From assembly GCF_001050015.1 (NCBI RefSeq), contig NZ_CVTB01000044.1, positions 1 through 64,000 of the forward strand: 64,000 nucleotides of DNA, read 5' to 3'. Within the stretch, counting starts at the first letter, position 1, and each line of letters starts with the position of its first letter. Shown piece by piece: positions 8,644-18,008 of the stretch. Source of the stretch: Mycolicibacterium malmesburyense. GTDB lineage: Bacteria > Actinomycetota > Actinomycetes > Mycobacteriales > Mycobacteriaceae. The notes under the pieces are model-generated. The model did not search any database. It was not told the origin of the DNA and worked only from the letters and a program-made list of their open reading frames with translations. A program made the position numbers and the translations under genes.

Positions 8644-11600
8644 TCAGTTGGCGGCGCCGACCAGTTCCTGTCCGCGCATCCGCTGGCTGATCACCGCGGT
8701 GATGCCGTCGTCGCGCATGGTGACGCCGTAAAGCGCGTCGGCGACCTCCATCGTCGGCTTCTGGTGCGTGATCACGATCAGCTGGGACCGCTCGCGCAAT
8801 TGCTCGAACAGGCTGATCAGCCGGCGCAGGTTCACATCGTCGAGCGCCGCCTCGACCTCGTCCATCACGTAGAACGGCGACGGCCTGGCGCGGAAGATCG
8901 CGACCAGCATCGCGACCGCGGTCAGCGACTTCTCACCGCCGGACAGCAGCGACAACCGCTTGATCTTCTTGCCGGGCGGGCGCGCCTCGACCTCGATGCC
9001 GGTGGTGAGCATGTCGTTGGGGTCGGTCAGCAGCAGCCGGCCCTCGCCGCCGGGGAACAGCGTCGAAAACACCTGGGTGAATTCGCGTTCCACGTCGGCG
9101 TACGCCTCGGTGAACACCTGCAGGATGCGGGCGTCGACGTCCTCGATCACGTCGAGGAGGTCCTTGCGCGCACCCTTGACGTCCTCGAGCTGGGTGGACA
9201 GGAAGTTGTACCGCTCCTCGAGCGCGGCGAACTCCTCGAGCGCAAGCGGGTTGACCCGGCCCAGCTCGTTGAGCTCGCGTTCGGCCTTCTTGGCGCGACG
9301 CTCCTGCGTCGCCCGGTCGTACGGCATCGGTGCGGGCGCGGTGACCTGCTCCCCGCGCTCACGCGCCTGCTCGAACTCGGCCATCTCCAATTCGGTTGGG
9401 GGCAACGGCACGTCGGGCCCGTACTCGGCGATGAGGTCGGCGGTCGCCATGCCGAACTGCTCGAGGATCTGCTCTTCGAGCTGCTCGATCCGCATCGCCG
9501 CCTGCGCCTTGGCGACCTCGTCCTTGTGTAACGCCTCGGTGAGGCCGTTGAACTTGGCCGTGAGCTCATTGACCTCATCGCGTGCCTTCGCCAACGCCGC
9601 GGCGCGATGCTGCCGTTCAGCGGCCACCTGGTCGCGGGCACGCGACGCGACCGCCACGACGGCGCTCAGCCGTTGCGCGACAAGGCGACCCGACTCCGCC
9701 ACCGCGCCGGCCACGGCAGCGGCGTGCTGACGGGCCTCGCGGGCGCGCATGGCGCGCAGTCTGGCCTCGCGCTCGGCGGCGGCCGCCCGGCGTAGCGAAT
9801 CCGCCTTGCCGCGAACGGCGTTCGCGCGTTCCTCGGCGGTGCGGACCGCCAACCGGGCTTCCACCTCGGCCGCGCGGGCCGCCTCGGCCGCTGCCGTCGT
9901 CTCCTGCCGATTGACGGGCTCGGCCTCGAACGTCGGCTCCTGCTGCGCGTTGTGCAGCCGCTGTTCGAGTTCGGCGAGTTCCTCGACGGTGCGTGATCGA
10001 TTGGCTTCCAGCTCATTTCGCTGCTGGATCAGCCGCTGCCACTCGTCATCGGCGGAACGGGCGTCCTGGCCGAGGCGGCCCAACTGTTCGTAGATCGCCG
10101 AGATCGCGGCGTCGGATTCGTTGAGCGCGGCGAGCGCCTGCTCCGCGGCGTCCTGACGGCTGGCTTGTTCGGCCAGCGCACCGGACAGCGCCGCCGTCAG
10201 CTCGCCGACCTGCTTCTCGGCCTCGGCGAGCTCGGCGCGCGCTTTGTCCACCTCAGACGCGATCTCGAGCGTGCTGGGCTTGCGATCGGACCCGCCGCTG
10301 ACCCAGCCCTGCCCCACCAGATCGCCGTCGGTGGTGACCGCCCGCAGCGTCGGGCGCGAGGCCACCAGGTCGAGCGCGGCGGCCAGGTCCGGCACCACCA
10401 CGACGTCGGAGAGCATCGCCCGGACCGCGCCCTGCAGCCGCTGCGGCGCGTCGACCAGGTCCACCGCGCGTTCGGCGCCGCCAGGAAGCGACTGCACCTG
10501 CGGCACCTCATGATTCGGCCAGTCGCTGAGCACGATCGCGGCCCGGCCACCATCGGACTCCTTGAGTGCGGCCACGGCGTCGCGCGCGGCACCGGGGCTG
10601 TCGGCGGCCACCGCGTCGGCCGCGGCGCCGAGCACCGCCGCGACCGCCACCTCGTAGCCGTCGCGCACCTTCAACAGGTTGGCGATCGAACCGAGAAGCC
10701 CTGCGCCGCTGCGGTTCTTCTGCAGCCAGGCCGCGCCGTCCTTGCGGTCGAGACCGACCGACAGCGCCTCGATACGCGCACGCAGCGAGGCGACCTGGCG
10801 TTCGGCGCCGCGCTCGGCGGCCTGCAGTTCGGCGACCCGTTCGTCGGCGAGCCGCAGCGCGGTGACCGTGCGGTCGTGGTGTTCGTCGAGACCGACCTCG
10901 CCGGCGTCGAGTTCGCCGACGCGGCTCTGGACGGTCTCGAACTCGGCCTGGGTCTGCTGCGCGCGGGCGGCGGCCTCGTCGATGCCGCCGGTGAGCCGGG
11001 CGACGGTCTCGTCGATCGACTCCACGCGGGTCCGCATCGTGTCGACCTGTCCGGCCAACCGGGCCAATCCCTCGCGGCGGTCGGCCTCGGCCCGCGCGGC
11101 GGCCATGTGGGCGCGTTCGGCCTCGGCGGCGATGCGTTCGCGTTCGGCGAGTTCGGCGCGGGCACCCTCGAGCTTGCCGCGCGATTCGGTCAACTCGGCG
11201 AGCAGCCGGCGTTCCTGCTCGGCGACCTCGTCGGCCTGGGCTTCCAGCGCGTCGGGATCCGGGCCGGTCGAGGCCTCCGGCTCGGTGTCGAGGTGCTGGG
11301 CGCGCTCGCTGGCGATCCGCACCGTCGCGCTGACGCGTTCGGCGAGAGCGGACAGCGCGAACCACGTCTGCTGCGCGGCGTCCGCGCGTTCGCTCAGGCC
11401 GCCCACGGCCTGCTCGTGCGCGGCCAGCTCGGCGGTCTTGGCCTCCAACCGCGCGCCGATCTCGTCGTGTTCGCGTCGCAGCGTCGTCTCGGCCTGGTTG
11501 GTGTTCTCGAAGTCGGCACGCCGGGTGACCAGGTCGTCGGCGGCCAGCCGCAGCCGGGCGTCGCGCAGATCGGCCTGGATGGTCTGCGCGCGCCTGGCCA

Positions 11601-12231
11601 TTTCGGCCTGACGCCCGAGCGGTTTGAGCTGGCGGCGCAGTTCGGTGGTCAGGTCGGTCAGGCGGTTCAGGTTGGCCGACATCGCGTCGAGCTTGCGAAC
11701 CGCCTTTTCCTTGCGCTTGCGGTGTTTGAGGACGCCGGCGGCCTCCTCGATGAACGCGCGCCGGTCCTCGGGTCGCGACTCGAGGATCTCCGAGAGCTTG
11801 CCCTGCCCGACGATGACGTGCATCTCGCGGCCGATACCGGAGTCGGACAGCAGCTCCTGGACGTCCATCAATCGGCAACTGCTGCCGTTGATCTCGTACT
11901 CGCTGCCGCCGTCGCGGAACATCCGCCGGGTGATCGAGACCTCGGAATACTCGATCGGCAGCGAGTTGTCGGAGTTGTCGATCGTCACCGTCACCTCGGC
12001 GCGACCCAGCGGCGGCCGCGACGAGGTTCCGGCGAAGATGACGTCTTCCATCTTGCCGCCGCGCAACGTCTTGGCGCCCTGCTCCCCCATCACCCAGGTG
12101 AGCGCGTCGACGACGTTCGACTTGCCCGAACCATTGGGTCCGACCACGCAGGTGATGCCTGGCTCGAAGCGCAGAGTCGTCGGCGAAGCAAACGACTTGA
12201 AGCCCTTCAGGGTCAGACTCTTGAGGTGCAC
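8644..12231 (-). CDS. smc: Chromosome segregation ATPase SMC
   Basis: Condensin ATPase that organises and segregates the chromosome with ScpA and ScpB. The protein starts [14 protein letters not shown]-loop [11 protein letters not shown] lies near residues 30-40. Two long coiled coils flank a hinge (about 500-660, around [17 protein letters not shown]). The C-terminal ABC signature [17 protein letters not shown] and Walker [10 protein letters not shown] complete the head. I chose GTG at 12231 because it aligns with known mycobacterial starts (M-Y-L-K-S-L); an in-frame GTG at 12243 would add four residues. About 1195 aa, full length. It lies downstream of acyP on the same strand. Confidence 0.97.
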   Translation of the reverse strand: MHLKSLTLKGFKSFASPTTLRFEPGITCVVGPNGSGKSNVVDALTWVMGEQGAKTLRGGKMEDVIFAGTSSRPPLGRAEVTVTIDNSDNSLPIEYSEVSITRRMFRDGGSEYEINGSSCRLMDVQELLSDSGIGREMHVIVGQGKLSEILESRPEDRRAFIEEAAGVLKHRKRKEKAVRKLDAMSANLNRLTDLTTELRRQLKPLGRQAEMARRAQTIQADLRDARLRLAADDLVTRRADFENTNQAETTLRREHDEIGARLEAKTAELAAHEQAVGGLSERADAAQQTWFALSALAERVSATVRIASERAQHLDTEPEASTGPDPDALEAQADEVAEQERRLLAELTESRGKLEGARAELAERERIAAEAERAHMAAARAEADRREGLARLAGQVDTMRTRVESIDETVARLTGGIDEAAARAQQTQAEFETVQSRVGELDAGEVGLDEHHDRTVTALRLADERVAELQAAERGAERQVASLRARIEALSVGLDRKDGAAWLQKNRSGAGLLGSIANLLKVRDGYEVAVAAVLGAAADAVAADSPGAARDAVAALKESDGGRAAIVLSDWPNHEVPQVQSLPGGAERAVDLVDAPQRLQGAVRAMLSDVVVVPDLAAALDLVASRPTLRAVTTDGDLVGQGWVSGGSDRKPSTLEIASEVDKARAELAEAEKQVGELTAALSGALAEQASRQDAAEQALAALNESDAAISAIYEQLGRLGQDARSADDEWQRLIQQRNELEANRSRTVEELAELEQRLHNAQQEPTFEAEPVNRQETTAAAEAARAAEVEARLAVRTAEERANAVRGKADSLRRAAAAEREARLRAMRAREARQHAAAVAGAVAESGRLVAQRLSAVVAVASRARDQVAAERQHRAAALAKARDEVNELTAKFNGLTEALHKDEVAKAQAAMRIEQLEEQILEQFGMATADLIAEYGPDVPLPPTELEMAEFEQARERGEQVTAPAPMPYDRATQERRAKKAERELNELGRVNPLALEEFAALEERYNFLSTQLEDVKGARKDLLDVIEDVDARILQVFTEAYADVEREFTQVFSTLFPGGEGRLLLTDPNDMLTTGIEVEARPPGKKIKRLSLLSGGEKSLTAVAMLVAIFRARPSPFYVMDEVEAALDDVNLRRLISLFEQLRERSQLIVITHQKPTMEVADALYGVTMRDDGITAVISQRMRGQELVGAAN

Positions 12232-12257
12232 GACGTGCCACACTACCGCCGCGGCGG

Positions 12258-12545
12258 CTATCGCTCGGTGAAGCCTTCTAGCGAGTCGCGAGGTTCTGTG
12301 AAGTCGGCGACGACGTTGTCGACCCGACCCGGCGTTTCACCGCTTCGCAGCAGGTCAAGTAGCCGCTGGCAGGACTCACGCGGTCCCTGCGCGACGACCT
12401 GTACGCGGCCGTCGGGCTTATTCGCCGCGAACCCGGTCAGCCCCAGTTCGAGGGCGCGGGCGCGGGTCCACCACCGGAACCCGACGCCCTGCACGTGGCC
12501 GTGCACCCAAGCGGTCAGGCGTACCTCAGCTAACTCCTGCATCAT
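12258..12545 (-). CDS. acyP: Acylphosphatase
   Basis: Small enzyme hydrolysing carboxyl-phosphate bonds, about 95 aa. The active-site signature [15 protein letters not shown] supplies the phosphate-binding Arg. The second signature ([17 protein letters not shown]) supplies the catalytic Asn. The ATG pair at 12545/12542 fits the family better than the TTG at 12554. The start overlaps the end of the osmC-like gene by about 20 nt, so translation is probably coupled. smc follows after 26 nt. Confidence 0.93.
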   Translation of the reverse strand: MMQELAEVRLTAWVHGHVQGVGFRWWTRARALELGLTGFAANKPDGRVQVVAQGPRESCQRLLDLLRSGETPGRVDNVVADFTEPRDSLEGFTER

Positions 12546-12942
12546 GTACCTCAAACGTCACTTTGGTCCCGGACTTGAGGGTGCGGCCGACGGTGCACAC
12601 CTGGTCGATCGCTCGCTCGACCACCGTCAGTACCCGCGCGACCTCCGCTTCCGACAGACCGGACAGGTCCAGTTCCATGCGCTCCTCGAGCAGCGGGTAG
12701 CGCTCCTGGTCGCGGTCGGCCGGCCCGGAGACGCGGATCGTCGTGCGGTAGTCGTCGCCGAGCCGTCGCCGCAGGGGCGCATCGCTGGCCATCCCGCTGC
12801 ACGCCGCCAGCGCGATCTTCAGCAGCTCGCCGGGCGTGAAGACGCCTTCGACGTCTTCGTTGCCGACGAGCACCTCCGCGCCCCGCGAGCTGCGCCCGAC
12901 ATAACGGCGCTCCCCGGTGCGCTCAACCCACAGTTCGGTCAT
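12526..12942 (-). CDS. OsmC/Ohr-family peroxide-detoxifying protein
   Basis: OsmC-like thiol-dependent hydroperoxide reductase, 138 aa, matching Rv2923c in context. The two reactive cysteines are seen in ALAACSGM and VCTVGRT. I chose ATG at 12942 because an AAAGGGAG ribosome site precedes it and the family begins MT-x-LWVERTG. A more upstream in-frame start (13008) would run into a palindromic intergenic element. The exact substrate (organic peroxide or other) is unknown. The stop lies within acyP. Confidence 0.9.
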   Translation of the reverse strand: MTELWVERTGERRYVGRSSRGAEVLVGNEDVEGVFTPGELLKIALAACSGMASDAPLRRRLGDDYRTTIRVSGPADRDQERYPLLEERMELDLSGLSEAEVARVLTVVERAIDQVCTVGRTLKSGTKVTFEVHDAGVS

Positions 12943-12953
12943 GGTCGCTCCCT

Positions 12954-13022
12954 TTCCGCGAGCGACCGCGAAATGCCGCCATTGAACGGCGTGTTGGCGT
13001 ACAGACACGGTCGCTCGCGGAA
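12954..13022. repeat. Intergenic palindromic element (15-bp perfect arms)
   Basis: Arms 12954-12968 and 13008-13022 are perfect inverted repeats (ttccgcgagcgaccg and its complement) separated by 39 nt. The element lies between mutM and the osmC-like gene, both on the minus strand, and ends 2 nt before the mutM stop region. There is no T-run, so it is not a classical intrinsic terminator. It resembles palindromes scattered between mycobacterial genes (from memory, not checked). Confidence 0.8.
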
Positions 13023-13024
13023 GT

Positions 13025-13882
13025 TTAGCCGCGCCGGACTCGCGGCCGGGGTTGGCACTTCGGGCAGTAGAACGAGGAGCGGTTCATGAACTTCTCGCGG
13101 CGCATGATCGCCCCGCAGCGCCGGCACGGCTCATCTTCGCGTCCGTAGGCGTCCAGCGATCGGTCGAAGTAGCCCGACTCGCCGTTGACGTTGACGTACA
13201 ACGAGTCGAACGAGGTCCCACCCTGATCCAACGCCTCACGCATCACCGCCGCTGCGGCGTCGAGCAGTTCGGTCAGCTTCACCCGGCTCAGCGCCGACGC
13301 CAGCCGGGCGCCGTTGACCTTGGCCCGCCACAGCGCCTCGTCGGCATAGATGTTTCCGATGCCCGAGACGACGGTCTGATCGAGCAGCTGGCGTTTGATC
13401 TCGGAGTGCTTGCCGCGCAACACCTTTACGACATCAGCGCGATCGAAGAGCGGGTCGAGAGGATCGCGGGCGAGGTGCGCGACGGGCATTGGGACATCGG
13501 TGCCGTCGACGGTGACCATGTCGGTGAGCATCCAGCCGCCGAACGTGCGCTGGTCGACGAAGCTCATCGCGGTCCCGTCGTCGAGCAGCGCTGCGATGCG
13601 CAGGTGGTTCTCGCGCGGCGGCGGACCCAGCAGCATCTGTCCGCTCATCCCCAGGTGCACCACCAGCGCGGAGCCGTCATCCAGCGTCAGCCACAGGTAC
13701 TTACCGCGCCGCCCGGTCCCGGTGATCGTGCTGTCGAGCAACCGCGCGGTCAGGTCCGCGGGCCCCGCCTCGTGCCGGCGCACCGCACGCGGATGATGCA
13801 CGCGCACAGCGGTGATGGTCTTGTCGACGACGTGTGCGTGCAGCCCCCGCCGGACGACCTCGACCTCGGGAAGCTCAGGCAT
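13025..13882 (-). CDS. mutM: Formamidopyrimidine-DNA glycosylase (Fpg/MutM)
   Basis: Base-excision repair glycosylase/AP lyase removing 8-oxoguanine and formamidopyrimidines. The catalytic Pro2-Glu3 is exposed in MPELPEVE. The conserved Lys in GRRGKYLWL and a C-terminal four-cysteine zinc finger (CRRC to CPKC, about 247-273) are intact. 285 aa, the family's normal length. The ATG overlaps the rnc stop by 8 nt, so the gene is coupled to RNase III, as in other mycobacteria. Confidence 0.98.
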   Translation of the reverse strand: MPELPEVEVVRRGLHAHVVDKTITAVRVHHPRAVRRHEAGPADLTARLLDSTITGTGRRGKYLWLTLDDGSALVVHLGMSGQMLLGPPPRENHLRIAALLDDGTAMSFVDQRTFGGWMLTDMVTVDGTDVPMPVAHLARDPLDPLFDRADVVKVLRGKHSEIKRQLLDQTVVSGIGNIYADEALWRAKVNGARLASALSRVKLTELLDAAAAVMREALDQGGTSFDSLYVNVNGESGYFDRSLDAYGREDEPCRRCGAIMRREKFMNRSSFYCPKCQPRPRVRRG

Positions 13883-14576
13883 CTACCTCGGAGGCGGACA
13901 GCGCGTTCCACGCCGCCGCGGCCGCCTTGAGCTCGGCCTCTTTCTTGGTGCGCCCGACGCCCGCGCCGTATTCGATGTCGGTGACGACGACCGTCGCGGT
14001 GAATTCCTTGTCGTGGTCCGGTCCTGTTGAGGTGACGACGTAGGTCGGCGCGCCCATCCCCCGCGAGGCGGTCAGCTCCTGCAGACTGCTCTTCCAGTCC
14101 AGCCCGGCGCCCAGCGTGGGCGCGGTGTCCAGCAGCTTGCGGAACAGCCGCAAGATGACCTCACGGACGACGGCGTTGCCGTGCTCCAAATAGATTGCGC
14201 CCAAGAGGGATTCGACCCCGTCGGCGAGGATGCTGGCCTTGTCGGCGCCACCGGAGTTCAACTCGCCCTTGCCGAGCAACAGGTACGCGCCGAGACCGGC
14301 GTCGGACAGCTGACGCCCCACGTCGGCCAGCGCCTGGGTGTTGACGATGCTGGCCCGCAGCTTGGCCAGATCACCCTCGGACCGCTCGGGGTGCCGGTGG
14401 TAGAGCTCCTCGGTGATGGTCAGCCCGAGCACGGCGTCGCCGAGAAACTCCAGCCGCTCATTGGTCGGCAGGCCGCCGTTCTCGTAGGAGTAGCTGCGAT
14501 GGGTGAGCGCCATGGTGAGCAGTTCGTCGGGCAGGTCGACGCCCAGCGCCGCCAGCAGCGCGGCTCGGTCAGTCAC
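13875..14576 (-). CDS. rnc: Ribonuclease III
   Basis: Double-strand-specific endoribonuclease for rRNA and mRNA processing. 233 aa from the GTG at 14576, which overlaps the upstream DUF177 stop by 8 nt. The signature [13 protein letters not shown] with the catalytic Asp/Glu cluster lies near residue 40. A second acidic cluster appears in [13 protein letters not shown]. The C-terminal double-stranded RNA binding domain spans about 160-228. An in-frame extension to 14720 exists but overlaps DUF177 and is not conserved. Confidence 0.97.
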   Translation of the reverse strand: MTDRAALLAALGVDLPDELLTMALTHRSYSYENGGLPTNERLEFLGDAVLGLTITEELYHRHPERSEGDLAKLRASIVNTQALADVGRQLSDAGLGAYLLLGKGELNSGGADKASILADGVESLLGAIYLEHGNAVVREVILRLFRKLLDTAPTLGAGLDWKSSLQELTASRGMGAPTYVVTSTGPDHDKEFTATVVVTDIEYGAGVGRTKKEAELKAAAAAWNALSASEVDA

Positions 14577-15171
14577 GCGTGTCCTCGGTGGGATCGTCGG
14601 CTCCGCCGACAGTGTCGAACATGCCTGCCAGCTTCGCCCACCGCGGATCGATGCGTTCGTGGTGGTGGCCGGGTTCGGCGTCGGCCAGCGCCACGCCGCA
14701 GTCCGGGCACAGGCCTGCACAGTCCGGCCCGCACAGCGGGGCGAACGGCAGCGCCAGCCCGACCGCGTCGATTATCGGCTGCTCGAGGTCGACGGTGTCG
14801 TCCACCACGCGCCCGACCTCGTCGGCCTCGGTCGTCTCGTCGGTGGCGCTGTCGGGATAGGCGAACAGTTCGGTGAGGTCGATCTCCACATCGCCGGTGA
14901 CCGGGGTCAGGCATCGGGCGCAGTCGCCCGACGTCGGCGCCGACACCGTCCCGCTGACCAGGACCCCCTCCGACACCGATTCCACCCGTAGGTCGAGCGC
15001 CATCGGCGCGCCCTCGGCGATGCCGATCAGGTCGAGCCCGATCCGCGACGGGCTTGGCACCGTCTCGGAGACAGTCATCATCGACCCGGGCCGCCTACCG
15101 AGCCGGGAAATGTTGATCACGAGCGGCGATTGTGACGCGCGATGCGCCGCCGCTCTGGCATGCGTCGCCAT
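14569..15171 (-). CDS. YceD/DUF177 family protein
   Basis: DUF177 (YceD) protein, a family linked to 23S rRNA accumulation and often encoded next to rpmF/rnc. 200 aa from the ATG at 15171. Cysteine clusters CARC (near residue 85) and [13 protein letters not shown] suggest a zinc site. An in-frame start further upstream (15270) adds an unlikely Arg-rich leader and overlaps sepIVA. Translation is coupled to rnc through an 8-nt overlap. Function is inferred from the family only. Confidence 0.88.
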   Translation of the reverse strand: MATHARAAAHRASQSPLVINISRLGRRPGSMMTVSETVPSPSRIGLDLIGIAEGAPMALDLRVESVSEGVLVSGTVSAPTSGDCARCLTPVTGDVEIDLTELFAYPDSATDETTEADEVGRVVDDTVDLEQPIIDAVGLALPFAPLCGPDCAGLCPDCGVALADAEPGHHHERIDPRWAKLAGMFDTVGGADDPTEDTRD

Positions 15172-15214
15172 GAGTATCGATTTTACGGCGACGATTCTTG
15201 GCGGCTGTTGGCGC

Positions 15215-15952
15215 TCAGCGGGCCGCGTAGTCGTGCGTGCCGGCCGCGGTCCGCAACTGATGCCGACCACGCCCGACCGAGCGCAACGTGCCGTTGAGGA
15301 AGTCCTCGAACTCGGCGAGCTTGCTGTCGACGTAGATGTCGCACTCGCCGCGCAACCGGTCGGCCTCGGCGTGGGCCGAGTCGATCAACCGGGTCGCCTC
15401 GGCGGTCGCGGTCTGCACGATCTCGGTCTGCGACACCAGGCGCTGCTGCTCCTTGATGCCCTCCTGCACGGCCTTCTCATAGGCGAGGTTGCCGCTCTCG
15501 ATGAGCCGGTCGGCCTCGGTCTTGGCCCGTCCCGTGCTGGCCTCGTATTCGCGCTTGGCGGTGGACGCGACGCGGCTGGCTTCTTCACGGGCCTCGCCCA
15601 CCATGCGCTCGCTGTGCTGGCGCGCCTCGGCGACCATGCGGTCGGCCTGCGCCTTCGCGTCGGCGAGCAGCCGGTCCGCCTCGGCGCGGGCGTGGTTGAG
15701 CACGGAATCGGCCTCGGCGGTCGCCGTCGACACCATCTGGTCGGAATGGTCCTTGGCCTCGCGCAGCATCCCGTCGCGCGCATCGAGGACGTCCTGCGCG
15801 TCGTCGAGCTCGCCGGGGATGGCGTCCTTGATGTCGTCGATCAGCTCGAGGACATCGCCGCGGGGCACGACGCAGCCCGCCGTCATCGGCACGCCGCGGG
15901 CTTCTTCCACGATCGCGCTCAGTTCGTCGAGCGCCTCAAAAACTCGGTACAC
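15215..15952 (-). CDS. sepIVA: Septum/cell-wall organiser SepIVA (DivIVA-like)
   Basis: 245-aa DivIVA-domain coiled-coil protein corresponding to Rv2927c (SepIVA), which in mycobacteria associates with the septum and cell-elongation machinery. The N-terminal MYRVFEALDELSAIVEEARGVP motif is followed by a long coiled coil of repeated A-x-x-E-A-D-R blocks (about 75-215). No catalytic motif is visible. Downstream lies the DUF177-rnc-mutM group. Upstream is a gene-free 335-nt stretch where M. tuberculosis carries the PDIM locus. Confidence 0.93.
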   Translation of the reverse strand: MYRVFEALDELSAIVEEARGVPMTAGCVVPRGDVLELIDDIKDAIPGELDDAQDVLDARDGMLREAKDHSDQMVSTATAEADSVLNHARAEADRLLADAKAQADRMVAEARQHSERMVGEAREEASRVASTAKREYEASTGRAKTEADRLIESGNLAYEKAVQEGIKEQQRLVSQTEIVQTATAEATRLIDSAHAEADRLRGECDIYVDSKLAEFEDFLNGTLRSVGRGRHQLRTAAGTHDYAAR

Positions 15953-16287
15953 GGCAACACCCTCCAGGCGTAGTTGACAGTTACTAGTGTGCCTGGTGTT
16001 ACCCCTGTGACTCAGCTTCCCGCCCGGTGTGTCGCTCGGACGTCCGAAATTCGTGGATTGCTGAGTCCCTCCACTTCCCAGGCCGCAACTGATGACTGAA
16101 TTGCTGTCCGCATTATGTCAACCGTCGATCGGCGGGTGGGACCCAGCCGATGAAGGCCCACCCCGTCGCCGTCGGTGACGGCGTCCAGGGGCGGGCCGGT
16201 CCCCGCGAAACTGAGCTTGTGCGCGAAAAATTCAGCAGGATTCGTCGCACACAAGCTCAGTCTCGGCAGAGCAGGTGGTAGAGGCGC
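15953..16287. other. Gene-free stretch between sepIVA and hemerythrin-like gene
   Basis: 335 nt. It presumably holds the sepIVA promoter close to 15953, although I see no convincing -10/-35 pair, and a palindrome at 16210-16261. A short frame on the minus strand (16012-16254) has no family resemblance and crosses the palindrome, so I do not call it a gene. Confidence 0.6.
16210..16261. repeat. Intergenic hairpin downstream of hemerythrin-like gene
   Basis: Arms 16210-16221 and 16250-16261 are perfect 12-bp inverted repeats (actgagcttgtg). After one mismatch the stem extends four more pairs. It lies 27 nt beyond the stop of the minus-strand hemerythrin-like gene. There is no T-run, so it may act as a transcript-stabilising hairpin or a repeat element rather than an intrinsic terminator. 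Confidence 0.7.
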
Positions 16288-16854
16288 CTACTTGACCGCG
16301 GCGCCGATGAGGTCGCGGGCGCGGTCGAGCATCGAGGCGAACGGTCCGAGCGCGAAGTTCGCCTTGGCCGACTCGACGCCGGCGTGCGGATGCGTGGGCG
16401 CGATCGCCTCGGCGGCCTGCACGGCGCCGGCCATCCGCTTGAGGGCGTCGCCGTCGAGGTTCTTCTGCAGGTGGCTGAACTCCTCGCGCTCCTCGTGCTC
16501 GGCGTGCACGATGACGTCGTCGCGGAACTTGGTGAGTTCGTCGATGAACTCCTTCGATCCGATGTCCATCTTCTCCAGCCGCGACAGGAACTCCTTGGCC
16601 TCGTGCTCTTCCTTGAGTCGCGCGTCGACGATCGCCTCGCCGTCGGGGACCTCCGTGCGGGCGCGCGGATGGACCACCATCTCCTCGGCGGTCTCGTGCA
16701 CGGCGAGCAGTTGACGCAGGTCGGCGAACGCCTTCTCGCGGGCCTCAGTTTCCGAGGCGCTGAGCACCTCTTCGAACAAATCCTTGATCAGGTTGTGCTG
16801 GTCGGTCAGGAACTTCACGACGTCATCGGTGTTCTGGACGAATGTTTCAGCCAT
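16288..16854 (-). CDS. Hemerythrin HHE-domain protein
   Basis: 188-aa di-iron hemerythrin-like protein predicted to bind iron/oxygen or to sense oxidative or NO stress. The His/Glu ligand pattern is seen as DQHNLIKDLF, AVHETAEEMVVHP, EEHEAKEFL and VHAEHEEREEF. ATG at 16854 is chosen because AGGGAG lies 9 nt upstream; an in-frame start six codons earlier is weaker. It is monocistronic in appearance, flanked by coaD and a gene-free stretch. It is not part of the conserved M. tuberculosis gene order at this place. Confidence 0.9.
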   Translation of the reverse strand: MAETFVQNTDDVVKFLTDQHNLIKDLFEEVLSASETEAREKAFADLRQLLAVHETAEEMVVHPRARTEVPDGEAIVDARLKEEHEAKEFLSRLEKMDIGSKEFIDELTKFRDDVIVHAEHEEREEFSHLQKNLDGDALKRMAGAVQAAEAIAPTHPHAGVESAKANFALGPFASMLDRARDLIGAAVK

Positions 16855-16938
16855 GGCAGAAACTCCCTGCATTTTCGGTAGTGGTGAGTGCGCGAAGGGG
16901 CTGTGCGCTCCCAGCTGACTACCCCTGCCGAAAGGGGG

Positions 16939-17418
16939 CTAACCCTGGCGCAGCTTGGCCTGCAGGCGCGTGTTGACCGCCTCGGGCAGCAGTTCGGAGA
17001 CGTCTCCGCCCAGCGACGCGACTTCCTTGGCCAACGAGGAGGACACGAACGAGTAGCGCGGCGTGGTGGCCACGAAGAAGGTGTCGACTCCGGCGACGTG
17101 CTTGTTCATCTGCGCCATCTGCAGCTCATATTCGAAGTCGGTGCCGGTGCGCAGACCCTTGACGATCGCCGTCAGACCGTGCTGTTTGACGAAGTCGACC
17201 ACCAGGCCCTGACCCGACTCGACACGCAGGTTCGGCAGGTGTGCGGCGGACTCCTCGATCATCGCGATGCGCTCGTCGACGGTGAACATGCCCTTCTTGT
17301 TCGGGTTGACCAGGACGGCGACGATCAGCTCGTCGAACTGCGCGGCGGCGCGCTCGAAGACGTCGACGTGCCCGAGGGTGACCGGGTCGAAGGATCCGGG
17401 GCATACCGCGCCACTCAT
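16939..17418 (-). CDS. coaD: Phosphopantetheine adenylyltransferase CoaD
   Basis: Penultimate step of CoA synthesis (4'-phosphopantetheine + ATP to dephospho-CoA). 159 aa from the ATG at 17418. The nucleotidyl-transferase motif [10 protein letters not shown] lies near residues 8-17. [16 protein letters not shown] (about 90-105) and [13 protein letters not shown] (near 125) are conserved. It lies 11 nt downstream of rsmD. A long apparent fusion frame reaching to 18030 comes from the absence of stops in the shadow frame over rsmD, not from a real coaD-rsmD fusion. Confidence 0.98.
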   Translation of the reverse strand: MSGAVCPGSFDPVTLGHVDVFERAAAQFDELIVAVLVNPNKKGMFTVDERIAMIEESAAHLPNLRVESGQGLVVDFVKQHGLTAIVKGLRTGTDFEYELQMAQMNKHVAGVDTFFVATTPRYSFVSSSLAKEVASLGGDVSELLPEAVNTRLQAKLRQG

Positions 17419-17429
17419 GAGCGATGACG

Positions 17430-18008
17430 CTAGCAGGGCCGCTCTGATGCCTCGGCGAGCTCCAGGCGGGTGTCGCCGTAGGTGCGCGACGGCCATGCTC
17501 GCCACCCCGGCGGCCACGACAACGGCGGTCCGTTCGCGGCCCGTTCCACCACGACGACGGTTCCCGGTCCGGCCCAGCCGCGTTCGCCGAGCAGCCTCAG
17601 CACCGATTCGACCTCCCCGGCGGCGACGTCGTAAGGCGGGTCGGCCAGGACGAGGTCGACCGGCCGCGGGGCGTCCGCGGCGATCACCGCCGCGACGTTC
17701 CCGCGCCGCACCGTCGCCCCGGTGACGCCGAGTGCGGCGACGTTGTCGGCGATGACCGCGGCGGCGCGCCGGTCGGATTCGACGAACGTCGCCTCGGCCG
17801 CACCTCGCGAGAGCGCCTCCAGCCCGAGCGCACCCGATCCGGCGTACAGGTCGAGCACCGCGGCGCCGCTCAGCTCCACCCGCGCGGCGAGCACATTGAA
17901 CAACGCTTCGCGCACCCGATCGGTGGTGGGGCGGGTCGCTGACCCAGATCGCTGCTGCGGCACGGAGATTCGTCGGCCCCCCAACGCGCCGGCGATGATG
18001 CGGGTCAG
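17430..18008 (-). CDS. rsmD: 16S rRNA guanine-N2-methyltransferase RsmD, probable CTG start
   Basis: Methylates G966 of 16S rRNA (E. coli numbering) with S-adenosylmethionine. Motifs: [18 protein letters not shown] (SAM site) and LADPPY (catalytic). The first standard start in frame is TTG at 17984, which would remove the conserved [13 protein letters not shown]-terminus. An in-frame stop lies just upstream, and the only codon that restores the N-terminus is CTG at 18006-18008. It overlaps the pyc stop as CTGA, the same geometry as ATGA/GTGA couplings in this window. With CTG the protein is 192 aa. Confidence 0.85.
   Translation of the reverse strand: MTRIIAGALGGRRISVPQQRSGSATRPTTDRVREALFNVLAARVELSGAAVLDLYAGSGALGLEALSRGAAEATFVESDRRAAAVIADNVAALGVTGATVRRGNVAAVIAADAPRPVDLVLADPPYDVAAGEVESVLRLLGERGWAGPGTVVVVERAANGPPLSWPPGWRAWPSRTYGDTRLELAEASERPC

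Noticed and set aside
10165..13089. 974-codon plus-strand frame opposite smc and acyP
   Set aside because: Shadow of real genes. The translation has no motif and crosses gene boundaries and the palindrome at 12954-13022.
16012..16254. Small minus-strand frame between sepIVA and the hemerythrin-like gene
   Set aside because: No ribosome site or family resemblance, and it runs through a hairpin.
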